From the NCBI GenBank assembly GCA_003952965.2, contig CM025851.1, positions 26,878,238 to 26,942,237 on the forward strand: DNA of 64,000 nt. Direction: 5' to 3'. The translations under genes were made by a program, and so were the position numbers. Positions 39,296 to 51,001 of this stretch are shown here, piece after piece. The DNA comes from Morella rubra (taxonomy: Eukaryota > Streptophyta > Magnoliopsida > Fagales > Myricaceae). The notes below the pieces were generated by a model. That model searched no databases. It saw only the letters and a list, made by a program, of their open reading frames with translations, and was not told the DNA's origin. Position 1 is the first letter of the stretch. The number at the start of each line of letters is the position of its first letter.

Positions 39296-39489
39296 GATAC
39301 ATCCGGAATGTTTCGTTTATAATGAATTGAAGATGAGAAAGCTTTAGCCAAGTCGGACTCATCAATGAGGCGATAATGCCCTACACAATTGTCAATTGTG
39401 GTCTGGGCATTCTTCAAAACTTAAAGCGAAAGTGACATTGCCCACTCCATGGTACCTGTTGAAGTGTCGGTTCCAGCCCCTAATCGGAC
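39296..39489 (-). pseudogene. CYP81-type P450 pseudogene, start of exon 2 only
   Basis: On the minus strand, an acceptor-like TACAG at 39490-39494 is followed by the P450 exon-2 start: VRLGAGTDTSTGTMEWAMSL, compared with [20 protein letters not shown] in the two intact genes. It continues through recognisable relatives of [19 protein letters not shown] to about 39296. There is at least one stop just after MSLSL, and the haem-binding part is absent. It is more diverged than the two neighbouring genes are from each other, so it is a relic of an older local P450 copy. Confidence 0.85.
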
Positions 39490-40530
39490 CTGTACATGTT
39501 TTGAACATCAGAACTTGAGTCATTCTTCATGGGGCGATGACACGATTCGGTTAGCCCCTTGGCTACAGCGATCTCCGTGGGGCTCGCAAGCTACCCGGGC
39601 AGGAGGGTTATGACCCACCTTGAGGGGATCGTGCAGCAGCCTTGTGGTGCCTCCTGAGGCCACGGGGTTGCAACTGAGCCCTTGAAAAATTAAACGAGTC
39701 CCTTTACAGTTTACATACATTAATCACATATCATCGTTCTATTATACTATATTCTATATAAGGTATTGGATTAAGTACATACTGTTTCAATCTCTAACTC
39801 ATGTAATATCAAAATTTTCAACTTAGTCGAACCATAAAACACTTTTTAAAAATAAATACATATGTATAGATTTCATATTTCATGAAATGTCATATTTTAC
39901 TCATATAATTTTGTGTAACATCATATATAACATTTTATCATTTCACGTGACATTTCATGTCACATTCAAATATCCATATTAATTATGTATGCAAAAGTAA
40001 TACTATGATCAAATCACAAATCATAATTGGTAGAGTCAAATATGTACTCGGCCTGAATAACAGGTAGGGCCCAATCAAGGCTAAGCAGTAAAGTTAGGGT
40101 CTTAGCTTCGTAGGCTATTTGTAAGCTTAAAGGACTTAAGCCCGTCGACTCTATCTCACTTAGAAGAGTACTTGCACGGCCTGCCTGCTTCAGAGATGGT
40201 CAATCGGCAACCAAGCCAGACCGAGGAAGGCCAACCCACCAATTAAAAGGCAAGCGGAAAATGCCAAATGAAGACCAAGTGGGAATATGCCTCTCCCTAT
40301 ACCTATAAATACAAGGTACCCCCATTCTTTTGATCTCTAAAATACTTACAAAATCTTTTAAACCTCTCAAAACCACTTCCTAACTTAAGCATTGGAGGAT
40401 CTCCTTCGATGTTTTCTCTCCCTTTGCTTGCTCGTAGATTCAGGTCCTAGGTCCTTGATCGACCATACACTTCCCGATGATTTTTTTACATTATCAAAAA
40501 TCATTAATTTTTTGGGGCAGACAATCTAAC
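39490..40530. other. Unclassified repeat DNA, possibly LTR-derived
   Basis: 39525-39685 is a GC-rich island in AT-rich DNA (GGGGCTCGCAAGCTACCCGG, TGAGGCCACGGGGTTGCAAC). 40020-40480 contains a promoter-like CTATAAATACAAGG at 40302-40316 followed by a pyrimidine-rich leader, as in many LTRs. I could not pair ends, so an LTR origin is only a possibility. Confidence 0.35.
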
Positions 40531-41255
40531 AGAAGCTTCCAGATCCTTCTAAAAATCAATGGTCAAGATTATCTATGTAACAATCAATATGTAACGTTCC
40601 TTTCAAAAGACCAAATTTATTCATTATTTACAAAAGTGATGCTACCATCAATATATGCCCTATATGCCCTTTGATAGGATCTGACCGTTTATATTGTACC
40701 AAATCGTAAAATTTTCGCTTATTTTAACTGTAAGATCTGAATAAGGAATAGAAATGGATCGATTTTGATAATTCCAAGGCCCAATACGACAAAATTCATA
40801 GTGTATACCATAAAATAATAGAATCAATTTTACTCCAAGTTATTGAGCCTGTAAAATGGCGATATCCATATATCAGTTTGGGTGTGCACTTGAACATATA
40901 TTTTCAGTCTTACTTTTTGGCTTCATATCTATGAATGGGAATGGGATTTACGCCACGTAGGCATTGGAGAGATTTTACTATTTTGTCTCTTATTATTTCC
41001 TAACAAACCTGAAAAGGGAAAAGCTGAAAAAACCTTCATTAAAAACAATATTCCCAAGTCTTGCTAACTACTATCAAGCAGGCATAACATATATTAGAAT
41101 ATAGTGCATATAGATAGGCAATGCCCTGCAGGGTTGTGGCTAACAGGCAGCTACCTAATCGGCTGCAAAAGTTCCTTGAATTATCACGGCACATCACGGG
41201 GAACTGCTATTTTGTGTCTTTGCTGCTACATTTCCTTGGGGCAAGCTATACTGGT

Positions 41256-44251
41256 TCAAATTTGAGAAAGAAGGTTGACCATGGTTGGACGAGGGCGACA
41301 ATTTGCCTGCAATGGTCGAGCCTTGGTCAAGGTAAGCCCAGCCTCTTCGCTCATGTCCACCATTTCCTCACCAATCCTCTCCCACTCAAAGCACTGTATC
41401 AGGGAACCCAAAGCCAAGCCAACCACACGCATGGCCAAGCCCTCCCCAGGACAACCCCTTCTCCCAGATCCGAAGGGCATGAACCTGAACCCATCTCTCA
41501 CCCCTTCGATACCTTCAAACCTCTCCGGTTTGAAAGTGTTGGGGTCCTCCCAAATCTTAGGGTCACGTTGTATGGCCCACAGATTCACCAATAGTGTAGT
41601 GCCACGAGGGACTTTGAAACCACCCACTAGGCAATCCTCCGATGATTCGTGAGGCGCAAGCAATGGTCCTACTGGATACATCCGCAGTGTTTCGTTTATG
41701 ATACAACGAAGATATGGAAGCTTAGGCAAGTCAGACTCGTCAATCAGGCGATCATATCCCACACATTTGTCAATTTCGGTTTGCGCTTTCTTCAGAACTT
41801 GTGGATTGTTCAACAGAAGTGACATTGTCCACTCCATTGTCCCTGCCGAAGTGTCGGTTCCAGCTGATAATAGGACCTGTACAGTTTTTCAATGCTTAAT
41901 CATCATCCATATTGTTATGTGTCATGAACCTACTTTCTTGCTTGAAGTTGCTGGTCATACTGCACTGCGCTGTTCTTCACTCCTTTGACAATTATACTCT
42001 TTTGTACCCACTAAACCTCACTCTTAATGCTATAGGTAGCTCAAATAAATGAAGACAAGGAGAGGATAAAAACCAAGAATAAATACATTACATGACAAAA
42101 AAACAAATGGATATAACCCCTCCAACGATGGTTAGATTTTAGTCTCAGAAATTTACTTATAAAAAAAAAAAGATTTTAGTCTCAGGAATAAAGCTCTAAG
42201 ATGTTATCATAAACTATTATCATTCAGCTATCACATTAACTAACTAACATGTATGTTGCAGCTTATTATTGCTTAAGCGATAATAGTACTATCTCCAAGG
42301 CTAGGACAGTGCAAAAAGGATTTCAAACCGACTCTGACCCAATATAGTCGGGTTGGCTGGAGTTGGAGTTTAAAAGGACTTATGACTTAAGTTGGAGTGT
42401 AATTTGAAGTCGATAAAGCCGACTCCAACCTGCCTGACTTGTATTTAGAAAATTATATTTATTCTTTCTAAATGGCGAGACTTTTGGATAAAAATGATCC
42501 AAAGAAAAAAAACTATAAAATGTTTAAATCTATTAACATAAAAATTCTTTTTAAACCGGTGGCCCAACAAAACTTGTGATCTACATTGGCATGATTCCGA
42601 GCCAACTCTAAGTAGTCAGAGTCGGCTTACACTTAGTCGGAAGCAAAATCCGAACTCCGTCAAAGCTGAAGTTGGAATTGGATATTACTTTTCCAACCCT
42701 GTCTAGGGCATGTTCGTTTTGCAAAAGTATTTTAAAATACAATGAATACAACTAAATTACAAATCGAACATCCAAAAAATTATACACAAACACCAATACT
42801 TTTAATACAAATTTTAACAACTTTTTATTCAAATTCCAATACTTTTAAAAAAAAAAAAAAAATTAACAAATCTTCTCTCTCCATATTTTTTCACCAAATC
42901 AAATATTTTTTTTTAAAAAAATTAAAAAATTAAATCAAATAATCTCCCTCTACACTTTTTTACAAATTCAATAAAAATTAAATATTTTTAAAACTTTTCA
43001 CAAATCTACGTAAAACTTTTTACACAAAAACTTATAAAACTTCAATCTGTATAAATATTTACAATTCTATATAAAAATCCTAAAAATCTTACCATTTTTT
43101 ATAAAACAAACATCCAGTAGCAAACACCCCTAACCAAAACTCTTTAACAGAGATTGAGGCTATGTCTGAGAGGTATTGGTGGCTGTATTGTATTTCCTCA
43201 TAATTAATTATTTTCTATGTAAAGAAAGATGTGAATCAAAAGAGCTTCCCTTCAGCTTTATCGATATCTTGTACTTCATTGCTGCATATTCGGTGATGCT
43301 TTTTTTTTTTTTTTTTTACTTGTCCTGAAATTATTTTGGGCTATCTTTGCAAAATCAGATCTTACAACTTACCAGCATGAGGCCTCTGATGATCTCATCT
43401 TTATAGTATTCAGGTTCCGATTCTTGAAGGTCCAGTAAAACTTCAATCATCGTTCTCTTCTTCTTCTCCTCTCCGCCGCATCTCATCTGTCTGTGTTCCT
43501 GTATCAAACTCTGCATGAAATTATCTCTCATTGTCCGCAATAAAATTAACCTCTTCTCTATTCCTCCAACTCCCAACCACCTCAACACCGGTAAGAAATC
43601 TGCAATATTCGTCACGGACCCCAGCAGGAACGTTTCGGTTACAATCTCCCGAAACTTGCTGGCTTCATCCGCTTCCGCCACGCTATCCCCGTAATAACGC
43701 CTTCCGGCGATCATCCTCATGATAACGTTAAGCGTCAGCTCAAACAATACGGATTTCATGTCGACGGGCCGCGGGGTCTGGCCAGCGCGTAAGAGCCGGC
43801 GAACAAGACAGCGAACCTCATCACTGCGTATGTCGGTGAGCGTTTGCAGGCGGTGGGAGGAGAGGATTTCGATGGACGAGATCCGGCGGAGGTTTCGCCA
43901 GTGGTCGCCGTAGGGGGCCCAGGTGAGGGAAGTGAAGTTGTAGCCCAAGTATTTTCCGGCTAACACGCGAGGCCGGTTGGCGAAGACGATGTCGTTTCTG
44001 GTGAGGCATTCCTCGGCTGCGGACGGGGAAGAGATGAGGAGGACGGGTTTAGAGCCAAATTGTAGAAGAAGTATGGGACCGCACCGATTGGAGATGTTTG
44101 ATAGAGTGCGGTGGAGGGGTTTCTTTAGGAGGTAGAGATGGCCAATTACGGGAAGAGAGGGGAAAGGGCTTGGTGGGAGGTTTTGGATCTTTGGAAGGAA
44201 ATGCTTGGCGAGCACAAAAAAGGCTACAAAGAGCAGGATGTGGAACAGCAT
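41256..44251 (-). CDS. Cytochrome P450, CYP81-type (copy A)
   Basis: ER-bound monooxygenase using haem-activated oxygen with electrons from P450 reductase. CYP81 members hydroxylate (iso)flavonoids, lignans, indole glucosinolates or herbicides; the substrate here is unknown. Exon 1 (43373-44251) encodes 293 residues and exon 2 (41256-41876) 206, total 499, with one phase-0 GT-AG intron of about 1.5 kb. Residues 1-18 are the membrane anchor, followed by the Pro-rich hinge [15 protein letters not shown]. The I-helix oxygen-binding AGTDTS is at about 298-303, the ExxR motif ETLR at 355-358, PERF at about 410, and the haem loop [10 protein letters not shown] with the Cys ligand at 435. It ends MVNLLSQI. 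All catalytic motifs are intact. It shares about 99% of residues with copy B. Confidence 0.95.
42706..43130. mobile_element. MITE in the intron of P450 copy A
   Basis: AT-rich block with partly inverted ends GGGCATGTTCGTTTTGCAAAA (left, 42706) and ...AAACACCCC (right, 43130). The same block is in copy B (52446-52879), so it was inserted before the duplication. It looks like a hAT-type MITE. Confidence 0.55.
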
Positions 44252-46195
44252 GGTGCTAGAGGAAAGATGGGTTTGCTGTGTATGAACGTTGATTTTCGCC
44301 GTGGTCCTTGTGGATAAACTTCAAGGTAAAGAGCATAAGCAGTAGACACTTTTACTGGAGTTTAAAAAAAAATAGAAAAACGAAAAACGAAAAGACAGAT
44401 ACAATCCTTCTCTTTTTTTTAAGCAGCCTGTATTCCATTAAATAAAACAGGACAATCGATGTAGGAATCTACTTCATATATCTATCTGTCTTTTTTTTTT
44501 CAAATTACACCAGCAGAAAATTGCAGGTATTTCCATTCTAAACGGCATTGTACAGGAATACAAGATGCGAGAATATTTCCTTCAAACATTAACCTTTCCA
44601 TAGTTAGAAATTTTGCCTCCCACAGCGAATAAAGATGCGTTCGTAGATCTTGACAGAGACAGGCCTTGACATTGGTAGATCTCTGACATTTCTTATCTAC
44701 TTACGTGGTATCTTTACTTGATCGGTCGGTTATAATATAATTCAACTGTAAAATAGAAAAAAAAAAAATGTTAGGAACAACAATCTATTAATTGGAGGTT
44801 TGAGATGATTATTGATTATGTAACCTATTTTTATTAAGTTTTTATTAAAATTTATTAATTAGTTTATGTCATATTATTAAATATTTTTATTAAATTTTAA
44901 TCTTTATGTTTGAATATGATATTATATTATATATTTAGACAACTTATTATATTTGTTATGAGTATTAATGATTATGATATTATATTTGAATAGATTATGA
45001 TATTTATCCATTGATATGATTATTAATTATAATATTTAAGAAAATAGTACCTCTTAATCCTTTCCAATGTTTGGTATGACTAGCTAACTACAACTATCAT
45101 TCAACTCCGTCAATCTACAATTGGAAGTTCAATTTTCAACAGGTATGGTTGAAGCGGGTAGTTAAAACCTACAAACGACGCTTTTTTTTTTTTTTAATCT
45201 GAGCTTCCAATGGGTTCCTCTTCGAAACTTTATCCTCTTCCGCCAAAGACCAGAAGTTTGAAGCATCATCAGACAAGAAGCTGCAATCATCGGAAAAAAA
45301 AAAAAAAAAGGAACCACTGTCTTTTGTTCGCCTTTCAAAAGGACAAGGGGGTGAAAGAGTTTTACTGGGAAATGCTAAAATGGGGAGAAATTGAAGTGCT
45401 TTTTTTTTTTTTTTTTTGGGATTTAACTCCTTTGAACACACTTTTTCGCTCCCGTCTCTAGCTTCACTTTATTATCTTCATGTTCACCAACAGCGGCCAC
45501 TTGAGGAGAGGAGCAGCTGCAAAGAGAAAAAATTTAGAGAAGAAGGAAAGGGATTAGGGAAGAAGAAGAGGCATTTGACAAAACTAAACATTGGGGAACA
45601 AAAAACAAAATGAGCCGGCTGAATTAAATATGTCGGGTTAAGAATGGTACCGGAATGATCCATTCTGATTTCGATTCTCGTATTCACTGGAATCAATATT
45701 TTCATTTTGAAAACGAAATCTAAAAATTCTAATTTTATTTGTGGGCCTAATTGCCCAGATTTTGCTTTGGCCCACCGAACAATGAGCTTTTTATTTCCTG
45801 TTATACAATATACCTCATAATTCATAAAACTAACCATACATCAATAAAAAAAACATTCATCAAATAATCCAAATTCAAAGAGGCAAACTCTAAATAAAAT
45901 TATAATGTTCTTTGAAATTTAAAAAAAAGAGAGAAAAAAATAAAGATTAAAAGACATTCAATTATCCAAATTCCAAGCTCAACCAAGCTTCATCCAACTA
46001 TTTAAACTTCAAAATATTTAACATATCCTCAAGTTCTCCGTCTCTACAAAAGATAAAAACAAAACAAAATAATTATAAGAGAAATACAAAGAGAACCAAC
46101 CAAATAAACAATTACCAAAACAAAACATTTAATAAAATAAAAAGTGTACTCAATTTTCTGCCAAGCAGATTCAATAGTCAATGGGGTGGAACAGC
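44252..46195. other. Upstream region of P450 copy A
   Basis: Holds the promoter of copy A. It differs from unit B by insertions around 44400-44655 and by AT-rich DNA at 44800-45060. The stretch 45060-46190 matches 54930-55078 and 56500-57370 of unit B. 45160-45230 is the undisturbed site of the Mutator-like element seen in B. Confidence 0.5.
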
Positions 46196-49100
46196 TACTA
46201 CAACATTTTTTATCTTTATAGGCGAAATTTTTCGTCACTAAAAATCCTGTTTTCATTTCAGCGACGAAAAAAAAATGTCACAATTTGGTCATTGAAGCGC
46301 TGTCGCTGATGAAAATTTAAATTCATCGCTGAATATACCTATTTGAACAAAAATATCTGTTCAAACCAACCTTTGTTCGAATGATAAAATCTATTCGAAC
46401 AAAGAAATTTCATCGCTGTTTGTCTACTTTTGTTCATCATATAGCATACTTCTGTTCGAACAAGAATGATTCGTTTGAACATGAATGTTTTAACAAACGT
46501 TACGTTTTGATTGACCAATTTGATTTTCCGAACAATTATTTTTATCTAATTTTAAATTGCTATTTTAAAGTGCATCAACATAATTATGTTTTAGTTGTAT
46601 TTTAAATAAGGAAATGCAACTTTTACAGAGAAAATGCAAAAACATTTCATGATTAATAAATTGAAATGAAATATATTGAATAGATATTATTCAAAATACA
46701 AGGAAACTATTGTTCAATTAGCACGATAAACAAATTTAATGAACACAAAAGAGAAATAGGTATATGAAGCTTTGCTGGCCATTACTTCATCCGCTCTCTT
46801 AGCTTCTTTTCGTCCTTTGTTTTCTTTATCCTCTTGATGGTTCCTCTGCAAAAGACCAAAATATTCTCATAATCAAAACATTCTTCCCGAAAGAATTTAT
46901 AACTATAATAAAATCAAAGAAACAATCACAAATACAGAGAATAAATAAATATGATAAAATCAAATAAACAAACGCAAATTCAACTCAGAAATTGTAGCTA
47001 TTCTTGTGGCTTAGGAAAACCATGCTGCTGGTCATTTAACTGTCAAATAATAAAGTAATTTAACATCATCACCCACCCAAAAGAAGAAGAAATTAAAAGA
47101 AAAGAGAAACAGCTGAAATAACAAATATTATTCGAACAAATAGACATTCACCAACCTAGAAGGTTCCTTGGCTGTTTCATGAGTGTCCTCAGAAGAAAAA
47201 AGATGCTTCGCTTTCATCACTACTATGTTGCAGAAAAAGTAATCAGTCGGCAAACACATAACCGTTACCTGTCCAAAAACCAAAGAGTTGGTGTAAGCTA
47301 ATATCCCAAATTCTTAGTGGCAACAAACCTCAGCCCCAGAAACTATAACATATTGAAGTATTGGAATCTTCTAAGATTGCCCCAGAAACCTCTGATTTTT
47401 AAGATTGCCACATCCCATATATAAAATCTAAACAACAAAGACCGAAAGAGTTAAAATAGAAAAGAAAGACAAAGCATTAATAGATAATTCCCAATGTTTT
47501 GCAATAAAAAATACACATCAGATTACAATAATCAAGCAGTAGAAACTTCCCACATATATCCATCGTTTAACTTCAATGCAAAGCAATCAACCAACCAATT
47601 ACAGATCCATCCTAATCACATCAATCAGACTTGAAATGTGAAGTTTCTTAGTTTGCAAAGCAGTTCCATAATACTCTAGAGCTTGGATCCATGTGCAAGT
47701 TTAAAAATGAGCAATCATAGCTTTATTGCTCCAAATGCAGAAAGAACAAGATACAAAAAGATTAACCTAGAACAATGAGGCAGAATATGAGTCAATTATT
47801 TATCGTGAAATTTATCACCAAAGCAATGAATACAAAATAAATGGCAACCAATACCTGGCCAACAAAATCCAGCTGAACATCTCAAGATTATTTACTCCAC
47901 AGAGCAACACAAGTTCAATATACCTGAAACATCTCCTTCAATACCTAAGATTAAGGCTCACTTTTAAGCTCTTAAATAGCAACTAAAATTGACCCCAGAC
48001 CCACAGCACCCATAGCAGACCTTTATAGTGGAGAAGTATAATCTGTTTAACGGACGACAAAGAACATCGGGAAGAAAATGACGAAACTGAAAAACAAAAT
48101 AATTTCAACACCCTCAAGAGCCAACAAATCCAATCCATACGGCATGTATAACCAAAAGGAATCGGAAAACAAAATAATTTCAGCACAGAGTACAACAAAA
48201 CTGATAACGGAAATTGAAACCCCACATCCCCATACAGCTAATGATTTGCACGAAATCAAACATTTCTTCAAACGAGTAGAGAAATACCTTGAGAAGGAGA
48301 AAGGCGCAGGATCAAAACAACTGAGAAATCTGCATTCTTGTCCATCCCAGCGGTGCTCAACATGTGTCTGAAAAATGATCGAAATCAAACATAAACAAAA
48401 CTTCAAAACAAAAACAAACAAAAATTCAAAACCAAATACAAACAAATCAAATCCGTTTTGGGAAATTAGGGCTCAGTCACTCCCAATTTTGAACCAATAG
48501 AACCCCGCGTCACATCGAGACACAAAGGCACGGTCACACGAAGAGACGAATCGTCAAAGCCACGGTCACAATAAGAGAGACAGAGTCGTAGAGACACAGA
48601 GATGTACGGTGTATAGAACGGACAGGGAGAAATCGAGAGAGGACGAAGATGAAGTTAGCAAGTTAGGGTTCGATGGAGACAGAGTGAAATCGCGAGGGAG
48701 AAGAAGAAGAGAGAGCTAACCAGTTTGGGTTTGAGTGGAGACAAAGAGAAATCGACAGAGAGGGAGGATGGAGAAGGAGTTAGCCAAGGGAGAGGAAGAG
48801 GCCGGAGATAGGCGTGAGAGAATTGGGAAAGGCCGAGGGAGTTAGGCGTCTACACTTAGCTAAAAGAGCGAGATAGGAGAAAGGAATTTGCCCTTAGGTA
48901 TTTGGCTACTTGTTCGAACAGCATTTTGCTTGTTCGCACGGGATGTTTTTGGCGGCCTAATACATTCGTCACTAAAGGTTTTTTCAGTGACGATTTGACA
49001 ATTGTCGTCACTAATACGTGTTCGAACATGATTTTCTCGTTCGAACAAATAATATAGTTCGAACCAATTATCTCATTCGAACCAAGCCTCATAAAAAGTA

Positions 49101-49219
49101 GTTCGAACGGTATTTATTTGTTCGAACAGACTTTTTGCGACGAATTTGAAATTTTGCCGTTAAAGAAGCATTTTCGTCACTGAAAGTGATTGCCGCTAAA
49201 AACCAAATCTGTTGTAGTG
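46196..49219. mobile_element. Non-autonomous CACTA (En/Spm) element
   Basis: Ends TACTACAACA (left) and TGTTGTAGTG (right), i.e. CACTACAACA TIRs with one change. It is flanked by AGC (46193-46195) and AGT (49220-49222), a 3-bp duplication with one change. Unit B has the empty site GGAATAGTAGAGAAG. Subterminal regions are packed with the motif TTCGAAC (about five at the left, 46340-46510, and eight at the right, 48910-49135) and with CGTCACT phrases, as expected for CACTA transposase-binding arrays. No transposase is visible. The inside holds minus-strand sequence with exon-like features (see findings). It inserted after the P450 duplication, so it is young. Confidence 0.9.
48288..48363 (-). 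other. Possible first coding exon carried inside the CACTA element
   Basis: On the minus strand, an ATG opens MLSTAGMDKNADFSVVLILR and LSPSQ, and ends at a good donor (TCAAG|GTATTT). Upstream (48470-48860) is a pyrimidine-rich (minus strand) leader-like stretch. Other exon-like pieces lie at about 47165-47275 (VTVMCLPTDYFFCNIVVMKA in frame after a CAG) and 46783-46850. They could be the element's own gene or captured host exons. I do not recognise the protein. Confidence 0.35.
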
Positions 49220-49529
49220 AGTAGAGAAGATGTCATTTGAGTCATAGCTTACACAGGTTACAATCCTCTCGTTTGTAGGGCAAAATAACACAAATAAGGA
49301 AATAAATGAGGATCCCAACAATAATGACCATTTACAACTAGGATAATTAGGCATTGATCATAGGAGAAGGTAACTAAGACAACTTTCCTACAGCCAAATG
49401 ATAACCCTTCTACATACAACAGAAATATCATGCACACACTAAGTTCTAATAGTTGTCTAATAAAAAGAATACTGGAATCGAAAGATGCAATGATGCAAAG
49501 TTCAAAGTGATGCAATGATGCAAAGTTCA

Positions 49530-50307
49530 AAGTGATGCTTATAGTATGTATGTAATGTATTTTGAAACCTGAGGCTTAAAGTTACATAAATAGCGCATTG
49601 GTACCAATTGCAACCCATTGAGTGCACTCATTTTGGAAACGGAGTAGTTTATTTTGTAGATTCTTATCGAGTGCACACTTGGACATGACCAAGCCTTAGT
49701 AAGGAAGAATTCTACCATAGTATTGGCTTAGTTTGGCTTAGTTTGGCTGATCCTCAAACTAGGTATCAACTGTACAACCATGTCATGGGGGTAAATGTGA
49801 CCTACAGTTATTGCCAAAGAGATTTTCTATAGTATTATATTATATAGATAAAACTATTTTATTGATAAAGATGTTTTATTGAAATTGCCAAAAACAGTTT
49901 TCAACAGTTTAGAAAAGATTTTAAATATTTGTCTCTTATTGTTACAATGTGGCTCATGAGATACACACTAGCATAATGATTTTGCTTATTGATTTGGCGA
50001 ACTCACTCGCTATCATTTTCTTCATTTTCAGATGTTGATTAAGATTAGATGGCACGTGGGCGGGTAATTGAAAGATTATTAAAATAAATGTTTAACTCTA
50101 GTGTCAATCTATTCATGTTTAGATTTGTCTTTGTGTTTTGATAGAGTTTTAAAGAAGTTGTTTTTACCTTGATCTTTGGAGAGTTTTATTGAAGTTATTT
50201 TTAATAAAGTTTATTCCGCAATTTGTTTAAATAAGTTTTTAAAATGAAAGTCTATTTGTTCAAGATTACTAAGTCACCCTCTAACCTTGGAGGTTCGGGG
50301 CGTGACA
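49530..50307 (+). repeat. LTR remnant of the same gypsy family, at the duplication join
   Basis: Inverted relative of the LTR at 14429-15260. It has the same order of phrases (ATTGGTACCAATTGCA, TGAGTGCACTC, AGTGCACACTTGGACATG) and ends in GGGGCGTGACA at 50307. No internal retroelement region follows; unit B of the P450 duplication starts at the very next base. It is an old partial LTR. Confidence 0.85.
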
Positions 50308-51001
50308 TAGAAGCTTCTAGATCCTTCTAAAAATCAATAGTCAAAATTATCTATGTAACAATCAATCTGTACCTTACCTTTCAAAAGATCAAATTTATTT
50401 ATTATTTACAGAAGTGATGCTAACATCAAAATATGCCCTTTGATAGGATCGAACCGTCAAGATTGTACCACATAGTCTATTTTTCACTCATTCTAACTGT
50501 AGGATTTGATTAAAAAGTAGAAATGGATGCATTTTGATAATTCCAATTGTCACAATGCGACAAAATTGAATCAATTGATAGTATAAATAGTGAATCAATC
50601 TTACCAGCCTCCAAATGGCGATATCCATATATCAGTTTGGGTGTGCACTTGAACATATATTTGCAGTCTTACTTTTTGGCTTCGGATCTATGAATGGAAA
50701 TTGGTTTTACGCGACGTAGGCATTGGTTTACCATCTCGTCTCTTATTATTTCCTATCAAAACTGAAAAGGGAAAAGAAGAAACCTTCATTAACAACAATA
50801 TTCCCAAGTCTTGCTAACTTCTATCAAGCAGGCATAACATGTATTAGAATATAGTGCATATAGGCAATGCCCTGCACGGTTGTGGTTAAGAGGCAGCTAC
50901 CTAATCGGCTGCAAAAGTTGTTGAATTATCAAGGCACGTCACGGTGAAGTGCTATTTTGTGTCTGCTACATTTCCTTGGGGCAAGCTATATTGGTTCAAA
51001 T

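Larger units (their letters stand above)
40531..49487. repeat. P450 segmental duplication, unit A
   Basis: Homologous to unit B (50308-57620) along its length apart from insertions. The match starts at AGAAGCTTCCAGATCC (B: AGAAGCTTCTAGATCC) and runs through the P450 gene, its intron and upstream DNA to AATACTGGAATCGAAA near 49485. Unit A carries an extra CACTA element (46196-49219) and other small insertions (about 44400-44655). Confidence 0.9.

Noticed and set aside
41121-41652. Plus-strand open frames opposite P450 exon 2 (and 50957-51392 in copy B)
   Set aside because: Shadows of the P450 coding strand; they repeat in both copies only because the exon does.
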